Notes: generated by a model from the letters alone, not told the origin. Shown: positions 8,718 through 19,177, numbered from the stretch's first letter. The stretch: 64,000 bases of DNA from Paenibacillus sp. BIC5C1 (GCF_032399705.1 NZ_CP135922.1:5332001-5396000); one strand, 5' to 3'. Program-made: numbers and translations.

Positions 8718-8888
8718 ATTTTGGGATAACTGTCTTATTCGAGACCTAGTACCAAGACCCCTTTTAGAGGATCATTTCTGAGAGTTACATTTGAAAATGA
8801 ACATCATTAAAACTGAGCACCAACTAAAGAAATCATTCAGCCTACATCCCGCCTCGAGTTAAATTTTCATTTTCCGTTATTCAAAAAA

Positions 8889-8909
8889 AGGCTACCACTA
8901 GGGTAGCCT
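8889..8909 (-). terminator. Terminator of the GNAT gene at 8914
   Basis: AGGCTACC/GGTAGCCT, 8 bp with a 5-base loop, is followed on the minus strand by seven T. It starts just after the stop codon. Confidence 0.85.
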
Positions 8910-8913
8910 ACTC

Positions 8914-9465
8914 TCATATCTTCATTTTCGAGTATTCACTTTTAGTCAAACCATAGAGATATTCATCGTAATGCTGTCCATTAGTGAATACCATATCTCT
9001 GAGTTTCCCTTCTTGGACAAATCCAAGACGCTCATGAAGTTCTAATGAACCTTCATTAAAAGCATAAACATGTGCGGTAACTTTCTGATATCGTAGTTCC
9101 TCAAAGTAATATCGCAACAATATTTTTATAGCTTCTGAAGCATAACCATTGCGCCAGAATTCTCTAAAGATAGCAACACCGTAAGTAAAAGTTCCATTTC
9201 GGGTATCACAGTTATTCGAACTTATACTTCCCACTAATACTCCATCAAAAGTCTCGACTGCGAGCATAATTTTATCCCCATCAGGACCACGGGATGCCCG
9301 GTGTTCAGCCCAAGCTTTTGTACCCTCTTCCGATCTTGGGAAATTTATTACATCGCAAAGTCTAGCACAGTCAGAATCAGAATCATTATTGTGGAACTTA
9401 TCCCAATCAGTTGGGAGAATTGCACGTAATCTTACTTTATGACCTGTCCAAATATTATTTTTCAT
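8914..9465 (-). CDS. RimJ/RimL-type GNAT acetyltransferase
   Basis: A 183-residue N-acetyltransferase with the acetyl-CoA-binding region around FREFWRNGYASEAIKILLRY and the later FNEGSLELHERLGFVQEGKLR, both typical of the RimJ/RimL branch. These enzymes acetylate protein N-termini or small amines; the substrate is not evident. The ATG is preceded by TTAGGAGG eight bases upstream. Single gene with its own terminator. Confidence 0.85.
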   Translation of the reverse strand: MKNNIWTGHKVRLRAILPTDWDKFHNNDSDSDCARLCDVINFPRSEEGTKAWAEHRASRGPDGDKIMLAVETFDGVLVGSISSNNCDTRNGTFTYGVAIFREFWRNGYASEAIKILLRYYFEELRYQKVTAHVYAFNEGSLELHERLGFVQEGKLRDMVFTNGQHYDEYLYGLTKSEYSKMKI

Positions 9466-9657
9466 TATAGATCCTCCTAAGGTTTATTTACTTCTACCTC
9501 ACTCATATCTGAATTAAGGCGGAGATCTGGCCTTGGGATCTAAGTCTTCATAGACTACATCGTTCTCATTCCTTTCAACACTTACATCAAGTATATACCG
9601 TAATATTCCATTACTTCAAATTATATTATTCATTTGCTCTCTTTTCCGCAAAAAAAA

Positions 9658-9722
9658 TACACCTCCTAAATTATTACTGACTCCCCATAAGGTTATGTCC
9701 AATGTAAATTTTAGGAGGTGTA
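9658..9722 (-). terminator. Long-loop inverted repeat, likely terminator of the oxidoreductase gene
   Basis: TACACCTCCTAAA (9658-9670) pairs with 9710-9722 around a ~39-base loop. On the minus strand seven T follow the stem, as in a terminator for the gene ending at 9762. The plus-strand arm contains a perfect TAGGAGGTG ribosome-site sequence with no convincing gene behind it. Confidence 0.5.
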
Positions 9723-9761
9723 CATTTGATCAAATTCTATCTTAAACATTTAACGTTAATC

Positions 9762-10709
9762 CTAATCTACTCGAATGACCAGTTTCCCGCGTGTATGATG
9801 GGTCTCGCTTTTTTCGTGCGCTTCACGCAGTCCTTGTTCACTCAAGGGGTATGTCTCATCAATGATGGGTCTCAGCTTGCCCTCAGCAGCGAGCTCAGCC
9901 AACTGATCGAGTTGGTCTCCTTTGGGTTCCATCATGAACACGTTGGCCGTTACACCAGCTTCCTTAGCCAGCGTTTCATCCGGCTGTTCCACAAGCGATA
10001 CCAGATGTCCACCGGCCTTCAATACCTTGAAGCTATTACGCTGAATGTCGCCACCCATCGTATCCAGCACGACATCATACCCGGAGAGAATCTCCGAGAA
10101 GTCTTCTTTTTTATAATTGATAAAATGGTCCACTCCCAGCGAACGAAGCAATTCCTCATTCGATTCACTCGCCGTGGAAGCCACTTCAGCGCCAAGATAT
10201 TTGGCAATTTGAATGGCATAGGTTCCTACACCACCCGCTCCCGCGTGAATGAGAACCTTCTGCCCTTTGGCAAGCCGCCCATGGTCGACAAGTGCCTGCC
10301 ATGCCGTCATGGCGGCTAGCGGTATGGCAGCTGATTCCTCAAAGCTCAGATTTTCCGGAATACGGGCAATGATATCCGCATCCACAGCTACATATTCTGC
10401 ATAGGTCCCGAAATGACGAGGACGGGCAAATACGCGATCTCCCGCTCTGAACCTTGCGACATTCGAACCCGCTTCAGTCACCGTACCGGCAACATCCCCG
10501 CCCAATATTAGTGGGAAAGAATCCGCCGCCTCTTTCATATGACCTTGTCTGACTTTGAAATCCACCGGGTTCACAGAAGTAGCATGAATGCGGATTAGCA
10601 CCTGATTCACTCCACATGCTGGCTTGGGCATTTCCATTTCCTTCAATTGTTCCGCTCCACCGAACTTTTCAATCACAATTGCTTTCATTAGAGATTCCAG
10701 CCTTTCCAT
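9762..10709 (-). CDS. NADPH-dependent quinone oxidoreductase (zinc-independent MDR family)
   Basis: A ~308-315-residue medium-chain dehydrogenase/reductase. The N-terminal GroES-like fold carries HATSVNPVDFKVRQG, and the Rossmann domain shows HAGAGGVGTYAIQIAKYLGA. The catalytic-zinc cysteines of alcohol dehydrogenases are absent, which favours a quinone or enone reductase. The start may be 10709 or the ATG at 10688 (MKAIVIEKFGG), which matches the usual family N-terminus better. Confidence 0.9.
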   Translation of the reverse strand: MERLESLMKAIVIEKFGGAEQLKEMEMPKPACGVNQVLIRIHATSVNPVDFKVRQGHMKEAADSFPLILGGDVAGTVTEAGSNVARFRAGDRVFARPRHFGTYAEYVAVDADIIARIPENLSFEESAAIPLAAMTAWQALVDHGRLAKGQKVLIHAGAGGVGTYAIQIAKYLGAEVASTASESNEELLRSLGVDHFINYKKEDFSEILSGYDVVLDTMGGDIQRNSFKVLKAGGHLVSLVEQPDETLAKEAGVTANVFMMEPKGDQLDQLAELAAEGKLRPIIDETYPLSEQGLREAHEKSETHHTRGKLVIRVD

Positions 10710-10868
10710 AGCATTATCGTTATACTCTCCTTCTTCATTACCCTTCCCGGTATTTCATTTGACCTATCATCATGAATTCGCAGAGGTTTGGGTTCACAGT
10801 CCCGATTAGGAACCGTGATATAATGTAGAACTGTTGAACCTAAATAACTGAACAAGCGAGGTAGCAAT

Positions 10869-11747
10869 GTGGACATTGAAGTAAGTACGTTACATGCATT
10901 TTCGGATAAACCTTTAGGCGGAAATCCCGCAGGAGTTGTTTTACAAGCAGGACACTTGTCCGACCCCCAGATGCAGGAGATTGCCAGACAAGTTGGATTC
11001 TCAGAGACCGCGTTTGTGATGCCATCGGACCAGGCTGATTTCAAAGTTCGTTACTTCACCCCTAGTGATGAAGTTGATCTATGTGGACATGCAACGATTG
11101 CCTTATTTTATTTAATGAACGCACAGCATATCGTTGAGGTAGGTACATACACGATGGAGACGTTAGCCGGAATACTTGAAGTGGATGTCCAAAACAATGG
11201 TGAAGTCTATCTGTCTCAGACGCTTCCGGAGTTTGGAGATATCGTTGACCGACAAGACATTGCAGATTCTCTGGGTATTTCTACACATGATTTACACGCC
11301 GAATTACCTGTACAGATCGTGTCTACCGGATTGCGCGATATCTTGATTGGGGTTAACCATGTTGATGTGCTGTCAAAAATCAATCCTGACTTTCAGCTTA
11401 TCGCAGAAATTAGCAAAGCTAACCATGTCGTAGGTTATCATGTGTTTGCACTTGAACCAGATAAAGAAATCCCTCTGGCAGAATGCCGGAATTTTGCTCC
11501 CCTTTACGATATCCCTGAAGAGAGCGCAACGGGTACTTCTAACGGTGCTTTACTCTGTTATTTACATAAATACAACCAACTATCAGATTCCCACGATACA
11601 ACCTATACGATTAAACAAGGATACACCATGAACCGCCCTTCGGAGATTCGAGCCAGATTAACGCTGGGCATTGCCAATGAAATTACAAAGATTCAAGTGG
11701 GCGGGGTCGCGGTTCATATCAAGAACATTCAAATCCAACTTTCATAA
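10869..11747 (+). CDS. PhzF family isomerase-like protein
   Basis: A 292-residue PhzF/diaminopimelate-epimerase-fold protein. It shows the family start FSDKPLGGNPAGVV, the GFSETAFV motif containing the conserved catalytic Glu, RYFTPSDEVDLCGHAT, and the C-terminal ATGTSNGALLCY. PhzF itself isomerises a phenazine precursor, but no phenazine genes are present here. It starts at GTG preceded by GCGAGG. Its 3' end overlaps the convergent hydrolase gene by six bases. Confidence 0.9.
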   Translation: MDIEVSTLHAFSDKPLGGNPAGVVLQAGHLSDPQMQEIARQVGFSETAFVMPSDQADFKVRYFTPSDEVDLCGHATIALFYLMNAQHIVEVGTYTMETLAGILEVDVQNNGEVYLSQTLPEFGDIVDRQDIADSLGISTHDLHAELPVQIVSTGLRDILIGVNHVDVLSKINPDFQLIAEISKANHVVGYHVFALEPDKEIPLAECRNFAPLYDIPEESATGTSNGALLCYLHKYNQLSDSHDTTYTIKQGYTMNRPSEIRARLTLGIANEITKIQVGGVAVHIKNIQIQLS

Positions 11748-12698
11748 ATGTTGCGCTTCAATTTTATGTAAAAATCGTAACACGGCTTCTTCCAATTGAT
11801 TCAGCCCTGGCTGTTCTATAGGGAAGTGGCCCGTTCCTTCCAACACTACGCATTCCTTTTCCACCTTCAATCGATCAAAAAAAGATTGGCTGAACCGTAA
11901 TGGTGTCATCGGGTCCAGTTCGGGGTGAACCAGCAGTACAGGACATTGGTCAAACTGTTCCGGATCTACCTCCGGCTTCTTATTCAGGAAGGTTCTTAAT
12001 AGTTCCAACGGGACACGTGTCGCTGCCGCCTGTGAATCATTCATAATGAGTCGGGTTAACTCCGGATTATTGGTAATCAGCTGCATACGCGATACTTGCT
12101 TCACAGAGATACGTATATGATCCAGTAAAGCCGGAAACTGATCCATCATACGTTTGCCCCATCGGCTCACCAGACGGTTTGGTGCAAGCTGATCTCGCAT
12201 ATCCGCATCACTCGTGTCCACAAATGTCGTTGCGATCAGGCCTTGTACGTGCTCACTGCGTGCACTCGTGTGATAAGCCAGCATGCCTCCGATGCTGCTT
12301 CCCAACGCCATGATCGGCTTGCCGTCTTTTCTAAATTCCCAAGCAGCGAGTGAAACAAGCAGCTTGATCCATAGTTCATAATTGAGACGTGTCCCAGGCA
12401 ACGGATAGCTCAGTCCATACGGTGGAAGATCTGGCGATACTACCTCATAGCCTCGGAGCTGCAACATTCGAGCATAAGGCGCGAGCAACCTGCCATTGCC
12501 TCCAGCTCCGTGAATGAACAGAATTTTGATCGGCGAATCGGGCGCGGGCAGACGATCGATGTGCAGATGAACCCCGTTCGATTCCCACCACTCTTCTTCA
12601 GGATTCGCATGGTCCCCTAGCCTGAATTGTTCCGGGAAGAAGGTTTGATACTGTTTCCAATAATGATGTGATGAATGATATGAAGGCAGATTATTCAT
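11742..12698 (-). CDS. Alpha/beta-hydrolase
   Basis: A 318-residue cytoplasmic alpha/beta-hydrolase. FIHGAGGNGRLLAPYARML forms the oxyanion-hole region, GSSIGG the nucleophile elbow, VHPELDPMTP the acid loop and GTGHFPIE the catalytic His. No lid or signal peptide identifies the substrate; lysophospholipase-like or esterase activity is the broad expectation. The ATG has AGAGGAGA at good spacing. Confidence 0.85.
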   Translation of the reverse strand: MNNLPSYHSSHHYWKQYQTFFPEQFRLGDHANPEEEWWESNGVHLHIDRLPAPDSPIKILFIHGAGGNGRLLAPYARMLQLRGYEVVSPDLPPYGLSYPLPGTRLNYELWIKLLVSLAAWEFRKDGKPIMALGSSIGGMLAYHTSARSEHVQGLIATTFVDTSDADMRDQLAPNRLVSRWGKRMMDQFPALLDHIRISVKQVSRMQLITNNPELTRLIMNDSQAAATRVPLELLRTFLNKKPEVDPEQFDQCPVLLVHPELDPMTPLRFSQSFFDRLKVEKECVVLEGTGHFPIEQPGLNQLEEAVLRFLHKIEAQHL

Positions 12699-12768
12699 AT
12701 TGACATTCTCCTCTTGTCATAGATCAGTCCGTTCGGATTGAATGAGCATGATCCTATATAGCCAAAAA

Positions 12769-12790
12769 AGGCCGTGCATTGCACGGCCTT
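12769..12790 (-). terminator. Terminator of the antiporter operon
   Basis: An 11-bp perfect palindrome AAGGCCGTGCA/TGCACGGCCTT is followed on the minus strand by TTTTTT. It lies downstream of the gene ending at 13012. The rest of 12791-13011 holds only an ACGCCACAC/GTGTGGCGT repeat (12882-12890 with 12915-12923) and no gene. Confidence 0.75.
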
Positions 12791-13011
12791 ACATTAAGCC
12801 TACTTCCATAAGTATACTTCTTTGTATAACAGTCTTCATACATCTGTCAATAAAGGGATGGTACATTCCCCGGTACAATAAACGCCACACCAAGGAGAGG
12901 ATATCCCCCAAGCAGTGTGGCGTGAACGGTTAATCAATGGATTAGATTCAATATGTGTTTGCATCTGTGTACTAACCTACGCTGAAAAGACGTGGCAAAC
13001 AGATGCATCAT

Positions 13012-14217
13012 TCATCCCGTCTCTTTCCCCCTCATTCTTTTCCTCAAGCGAACATATTGACTGTAGATCCAAGGTGATTCTTTCGTCAGAATCGGGCCAA
13101 GCACTGCAAGAATCAATACGTATAACACGGCAAAAGACTGAATGGATGCCATCAGGCCTCCTGCCTTGCCGATGTTCGCCATAATGATGGAGAACTCTCC
13201 ACGGGATACGAGTGTGAATCCCACATTGAGAGAAGCCTTGGGAGTCATCCCAGAGAGTCTGCCAGCGATCATGCCCGCACCATAGTTGCTGGCAATGGTC
13301 AGAATAACGGCAATCACGGTCATTCCTACGGCCCCGCCAAGGGTCGAGGGTTCAATCGTCAGGCCAAAGCTGAAAAAGAAGATGGCCCCAAAGAAATCTT
13401 TGAACGGCATAATTTGATGCTCAATTCGGCTGGCATGTCTCGATTCTCCCAGAACCAACCCCATCATTAGAGCTCCAATCGCCTCGGCTACATGTAGCGT
13501 TTCCGAGAAACCCGCCACCAGAAAGAGCAGTGTCATAACCGTAAGCAGAAATAACTCGGATGACTTGATGTTGAGTGCCTTATCAATATACTTGATGCAT
13601 TTCCTGCCTATAATCAGAAATAGCACAATAAAGAGCAGCGCAGACAGGGATACGAGCAAGACGCTGAGGAATGAGGTAGCCCCACTAAGTACAAGCCCCG
13701 TCAGAATCGAGATATGGATGGCGATGAACAGATCATCAAACATGATCATGCCCATAATAATCTCCGTCTCGGGGTTCGCCGTGCGCTTTAGATCGACGAG
13801 TACTTTAGCCACAATAGCTGTGGAAGAACTCGTCATAATACCACAGACAACCAACGTTTCCTTGAGTGGCAGTTCCATGAACCATCCCAGCAGCAGACCG
13901 GAAGCAAAATTTAGTCCAACGTAGAACATACCTCCGGTCAGAATGGCTTTGCCTGACTTCATCAGGCGGGAGACCGAAAATTCCAGTCCCAGATAAAAGA
14001 GCAAAAACAGAATACCCAGCCTGCCCATAAATTCAATAAATTCCGAGCTTTCGATAAAACGCAAATCCACAATGCCGATCTGTGGTGCATGCGGTCCAAC
14101 AGCCATACCAATCAGAATATAGAAAGGAATGACCGAAAATCGTAATCTTGCAGATATTAGCCCCGTAAGTGTAATCAGCGCAACGGCAATTCCCACTTCG
14201 AATATGAGCATATCCAT
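13012..14217 (-). CDS. khtU: K+/H+ antiporter membrane subunit (CPA2 family, KhtU-like)
   Basis: A 401-residue membrane protein with about 12 hydrophobic segments and CPA2 features: GRLGILFLLFYLGLEFS, SSSTAIVAKVLVDL, GAIFFFSFGL and RGEFSIIMANIGK. Proteins of this class exchange K+ (or Na+) for H+ across the cytoplasmic membrane. It follows a KhtT-like regulatory subunit by three bases, the arrangement known in Bacillus KhtTU, so K+ efflux is the best inference. It lacks a fused C-terminal TrkA domain; that role falls to the separate subunit. Confidence 0.85.
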   Translation of the reverse strand: MDMLIFEVGIAVALITLTGLISARLRFSVIPFYILIGMAVGPHAPQIGIVDLRFIESSEFIEFMGRLGILFLLFYLGLEFSVSRLMKSGKAILTGGMFYVGLNFASGLLLGWFMELPLKETLVVCGIMTSSSTAIVAKVLVDLKRTANPETEIIMGMIMFDDLFIAIHISILTGLVLSGATSFLSVLLVSLSALLFIVLFLIIGRKCIKYIDKALNIKSSELFLLTVMTLLFLVAGFSETLHVAEAIGALMMGLVLGESRHASRIEHQIMPFKDFFGAIFFFSFGLTIEPSTLGGAVGMTVIAVILTIASNYGAGMIAGRLSGMTPKASLNVGFTLVSRGEFSIIMANIGKAGGLMASIQSFAVLYVLILAVLGPILTKESPWIYSQYVRLRKRMRGKETG

Positions 14218-14220
14218 AGG

Positions 14221-14727
14221 CTAGAGCCGCCCATTGGATAACAACTGTTTTAACAGTTTGATCTGATCCCGTTCACCAGCGACAACAACCGTAGCCCCCG
14301 CGGTAAAGGTATAGTCCGGACCTGGATTAAACTGCTTCGTCCTGTTCTTCTCCACCACAGCCAGAATAACTGCCCCTGTTGCCTGGCGAATATTAAGTTC
14401 TCCGATCGTTCTTCCTATGCTCTCTGAATGCGGCTCAATACGGAGCCACTCAATTAACAGTCCTTCCAGCATAACTTCACGCTCATCCTGAAAGGTTGGT
14501 TTGTACGTCATGCCACCGACAATAGCCGCAACCGCACGTGCCTCATCATCATCCAGTGTGACCAGTGACACCATGTCTCCCAGTTCTTCAGGCGAATCGC
14601 CTGATTCCATGTGAAACAGGTCACGTCTCTCATCATTATGGATGACGATGACCAGATGCTCACCGCTACGTGTGTGCAGCCAATATTTCCGTCCAATTCC
14701 CGGCAAATCCGTCTCTTTAAAGTGCAT
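14221..14727 (-). CDS. khtT: Antiporter regulatory subunit with TrkA-C/RCK domain (KhtT-like)
   Basis: A ~168-residue cytoplasmic protein with an N-terminal ~85-residue domain and a C-terminal TrkA-C (RCK_C) domain around IGRTIGELNIRQATGAVILAV and FTAGATVVVAGERDQIKLL. In Bacillus KhtT this domain gates the KhtU antiporter, and c-di-AMP is a known ligand of RCK_C domains. The ATG at 14727 is preferred because GGGGGTG sits just upstream; the earlier GTG lies inside that site. It overlaps the preceding gene by 11 bases, so the genes are translationally coupled. Confidence 0.85.
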   Translation of the reverse strand: MHFKETDLPGIGRKYWLHTRSGEHLVIVIHNDERRDLFHMESGDSPEELGDMVSLVTLDDDEARAVAAIVGGMTYKPTFQDEREVMLEGLLIEWLRIEPHSESIGRTIGELNIRQATGAVILAVVEKNRTKQFNPGPDYTFTAGATVVVAGERDQIKLLKQLLSNGRL

Positions 14728-15190
14728 GATCTGCACCCCCAGTGGACATCCGGTTCAAGGATTCATTGTTTAACGTAATATCCGTAATGCGTACTCGCAT
14801 GGAGCCAGCCGGTATATTAATCGACCTCACTTCCCCCTTGAGCCCAAGCAATAATTGCCGCCCCACTGGGGAGAGGAAGGAAATATGCCCCGCATCCGGG
14901 TCCGCGTCATCCGGCATCACAATGGTGAATGAATCAGATGTATGGAAGTCGACGTACTCAAAACGGATCAAACTACCGATAAGTACCACCGAGTCCAGAG
15001 CTTCATCCGAACCAAGGAGCAGCTTCTCCACACACGTCGTATAGTTCGCGAGCAGCCGTTCCATCTGCGAACGTTCCGGATCACGCACGTCAAAATAGGC
15101 GTCGAGAAATGTTCTTTTCTCTTCACCGAATATAATGAGCTGGTTCACCAGCATTTCTCTGCAATTTTGAAAGGAGGTCCTATGGTTCAT
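14717..15190 (-). CDS. GreA/GreB C-terminal-domain protein in the antiporter operon
   Basis: A ~157-residue protein with a helical N-terminal half and a C-terminal GreA/GreB-like FKBP-fold segment (LIRFEYVDFHTSDSFTIVMP, then ISFLSPVGRQLLLGLKGE). Such domains occur in transcript-cleavage factors and Rnk-type regulators; the acidic tip of a true GreA coiled coil is not obvious. The ATG at 15190 is set by AGGAGGTGA upstream. It is first in a three-gene operon with the KhtT- and KhtU-like genes. A 24-codon reading frame overlaps its start by 11 bases. Confidence 0.7.
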   Translation of the reverse strand: MNHRTSFQNCREMLVNQLIIFGEEKRTFLDAYFDVRDPERSQMERLLANYTTCVEKLLLGSDEALDSVVLIGSLIRFEYVDFHTSDSFTIVMPDDADPDAGHISFLSPVGRQLLLGLKGEVRSINIPAGSMRVRITDITLNNESLNRMSTGGADHAL

Positions 15191-15254
15191 AATAGATCTC
15201 ACCTCCTATACAAGCCCTGTTCTCCATGTTGATTCGCATGTTTTTCTTCATCAT
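15180..15254 (-). CDS. Leader peptide of the antiporter operon
   Basis: A 24-codon frame starts with two ATG codons behind a very strong GAAGGAGGAG site and ends inside the first codons of the GreA-like gene (11-base overlap). The peptide begins MMKKNMRINMENR. The strong ribosome site and the overlap suggest real translation and coupling to the next gene. The function is unknown; coupling or attenuation is inferred. Confidence 0.45.
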   Translation of the reverse strand: MMKKNMRINMENRACIGGEIYYEP

Positions 15255-15278
15255 GTTGTTCTCCTCCTTCATATAGAT

Positions 15279-15301
15279 AAAAAAACCACGGATACCGCGG
15301 T
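15279..15301 (-). terminator. Terminator-like hairpin in the antiporter operon leader
   Basis: On the minus strand ACCGCGG-TAT-CCGTGGT forms a 7-bp stem with one G-U pair, followed by seven T. It lies 8-9 bases upstream of the leader peptide's ribosome site, with no minus-strand gene before it, so it may be an attenuator rather than an ordinary terminator. Confidence 0.5.
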
Positions 15302-16955
<1,654 letters not shown>

Positions 16956-17042
16956 TCCTTCAGATGGCATTACTCTCTGCATTACAGAACATCTGCTTTA
17001 CAGAATAACTTAAACGATACATCTTATCGCACAGATATAAGC

Positions 17043-17075
17043 AAGGGCAGTTCTCCATTTGGGAGAACTGCCCTT
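17043..17075 (+). terminator. Terminator of gdhA
   Basis: A 14-bp perfect stem AAGGGCAGTTCTCC/GGAGAACTGCCCTT with a 5-base loop, ending in TTTAACATT. Confidence 0.8.
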
Positions 17076-17155
17076 TAACATTGATATAACAGACGATGGT
17101 TACTTGAATCGCAGTGTCGGTCCCTCTGTAAGGAAGACAATAACTCATATATTAC

Positions 17156-17698
17156 TTACGAACGTACCGTTTTTAGAGCACCACTCCACGAAAGCACCTG
17201 ATCCAGCATGCCGTTCAGATTGGTCAAATGCAGATCAGCCGGTTTAAAGGTCGTGCCGTTCTCAAAATCGGTAAACAGCGACAGTGCCGGATGAACACGA
17301 ACATCTGCAACAGACAATTCGCCAAGAATGCCCCGAAGATGTTCTGCCGCGCGTGCACCACCTACGGAACCATAACTTACAATGCCTGCCGCCTTGTTGT
17401 TCCATGCCTCACGTGCGTAATCCAGTGCATTCTTCAACGATGCAGAGATACTATGATTGTATTCCTGAACAATAAATACGAACCCGTCCAGGCTTGCCAG
17501 CTTCGTATTCCAAGCAGTCGCCTGCTCCGTTGCATCCGCCTCTCCCAGAAGCGGAAGCTTGTAATCAGCGATATCCACGATCTCGTAGTTTGCGTCACCA
17601 CGTGCATCCGCAATCTGTTTTACCCATTCTCCAACCTGTGGACTCAAACGCCCTTCACGTGTACTCCCAAGAATAATTCCAATGTTAAGTTTCGACAT
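17156..17698 (-). CDS. NADPH-dependent FMN reductase family protein
   Basis: A 180-residue flavodoxin-like reductase: IILGSTREGRLSPQVGEWV binds the FMN phosphate and VFIVQEYNHSISASLKNALDYA is the signature second motif. Members reduce quinones, azo dyes or chromate. The ATG at 17698 has AGAGGAGG at ideal distance. The frame stays open for 23 more codons to an ATG at 17767 with a weaker site, so a longer form cannot be excluded. Confidence 0.9.
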   Translation of the reverse strand: MSKLNIGIILGSTREGRLSPQVGEWVKQIADARGDANYEIVDIADYKLPLLGEADATEQATAWNTKLASLDGFVFIVQEYNHSISASLKNALDYAREAWNNKAAGIVSYGSVGGARAAEHLRGILGELSVADVRVHPALSLFTDFENGTTFKPADLHLTNLNGMLDQVLSWSGALKTVRS

Positions 17699-17942
17699 CG
17701 TTTGTTCCTCCTCTTGTGTGTTGTTGTTTGTTTTCCCGAATAATTTATCCATAAAACCCATGTTCACACCATCCTGTATCCGCTTGGTTTGATTTATTCT
17801 GTTAATATTGATAATAAGTAATTAAATTCATTTAGTCAAGTAACTTACATAAAGTTTGTATATATTTTTTTTAATTTTTCTTTATCATACAAATATGGTT
17901 ATGAATTTATTCTACATAAGATAAGAGTTCAATAAAAAAAGT

Positions 17943-18098
17943 GGTTTTCCCGTTTACCCGAAAAAACAGCCCTCGGCGGAAATCGCTATTCAGTCCATTC
18001 ATGCCAAGGTTGTCTTTCTGGATAAAGCGTTTGAACATGTGGATGCGAACGTGGAGCGCAGATCCTGCATGCCGATTGCTGCCTCAAGTCCATTCTAG
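17943..18098 (+). pseudogene. Possible gene relic in a 508-bp gap
   Basis: The gap 17699-18205 holds no intact gene. One frame from about 17943 to the TAG at 18096-18098 gives a protein-like stretch (AEIAIQSIHAKVVFLDKAF) with no start or ribosome site, and an overlapping frame runs to 18132. I do not recognise the family. The flanking 17770-17940 is AT-rich and probably carries promoters. Confidence 0.25.
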
Positions 18099-18205
18099 CC
18101 TACGCTTTCTTCGCTACTATGCAGCATATTGATCGAAATCCAGCCTGATGGTAAAGTTGTACTAACCTTAAAATAGCATTCTTTTTAATAAAAGGAAGTG
18201 TACAA

Positions 18206-19060
18206 ATGACTAACCAAGCATTCAGTAGCAATCAGGCTACTCTGCATTTAAGCGCAGACTGCGAGCAATGTTTTGGGCTATGCTGTGTCGCCTTGCCGTA
18301 TGGCAAGTCCTCAGACTTTGCTTTTGATAAATCCAGCGGTACCCCCTGTTCCAATCTCCGTACCGATAACCGTTGTGGCATCCATACACAGCTGCGACAA
18401 AAAGGGTTCAAGGGCTGCACAGTCTACGATTGCTTCGGGGCTGGTCAGAAACTATCACAGATTACATATGCGGGCAAGGATTGGCGTAATCATCCGGAAT
18501 CAGCTGCTGAAATGTTCGATTGTTTGCCTGTCATGAAGCAGCTTCATGAGATGATGAGCTATATCATTGAAATGCTACAGCTGCCGGAAACATCATCCAT
18601 CCATGCCGCGTTGAAGGACGTATATCGGGAAACGGAACGACTGACCAATCTGAAGCCATCTACCATATTACGTCTCGATATTCCCTCACATCGGGCGATG
18701 GTGAACGAACTGCTTGTACAGGCCAGCGAGATGGTGCGGGCAAAGGTCCCAGCTTCGGATAAGGGTCCTTCCAAATCGAAGACCAAAAAGCGTACCGGAA
18801 GAGACTTTCTAGGGGCCAATCTTAAAGGCGCTGACCTTCGGGGTGCAAGCTTTAGAGGTGCCTTAATGATAGCTGCTGATTTACGAAACGCAGATATGAG
18901 AAGCACCGATCTAATTGGGGCCGACTTGCGGGATGCGAATCTGGGTGGGGCCGATCTGAGAGGCAGCATCTTTCTGACACAATCCCAGCTCAACTCGGCA
19001 AAAGGCAGTGCAGATACCAAGTTGCCGGATCATTTAAACATTCCCTCACACTGGCTGTAG
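18206..19060 (+). CDS. Pentapeptide-repeat protein with cysteine-rich N-terminal domain
   Basis: Residues ~10-90 contain at least nine cysteines in a pattern starting CEQCFGLCC, followed by GCTVYDCFGAG, suggesting metal or Fe-S binding. Residues ~195-265 are pentapeptide repeats (NLKGADLRGASFRGALMIA and later ADLRGSIF), which form a right-handed beta-helix. A helical linker ending in a lysine-rich stretch joins them. The start ATG has AAGGAAG upstream. Some pentapeptide proteins mimic DNA and protect gyrase, but this repeat block is too short to assume that. Confidence 0.8.
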   Translation: MTNQAFSSNQATLHLSADCEQCFGLCCVALPYGKSSDFAFDKSSGTPCSNLRTDNRCGIHTQLRQKGFKGCTVYDCFGAGQKLSQITYAGKDWRNHPESAAEMFDCLPVMKQLHEMMSYIIEMLQLPETSSIHAALKDVYRETERLTNLKPSTILRLDIPSHRAMVNELLVQASEMVRAKVPASDKGPSKSKTKKRTGRDFLGANLKGADLRGASFRGALMIAADLRNADMRSTDLIGADLRDANLGGADLRGSIFLTQSQLNSAKGSADTKLPDHLNIPSHWL

Positions 19061-19137
19061 GGAAGACTGTCTCCACATGAGTTACGAGTATGAATCACTA
19101 TGAACAGCTCATGAATATGCACTGATTCGTTTGTACA

Positions 19138-19177
19138 ACAAATAGCTCGTCCCTCTTTTAAGAGGGACGAGCTATTT
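19138..19177. terminator. Bidirectional terminator
   Basis: A long perfect stem CAAATAGCTCGTCCCTCTT pairs with its complement around a very short loop and separates two convergent genes. Confidence 0.8.

Noticed and set aside
9726..10319. 197-codon plus-strand frame with a strong ribosome-like site
   Set aside because: It is wholly antisense to a well-supported oxidoreductase gene and shows no domain; the ribosome site belongs to a terminator-like repeat.
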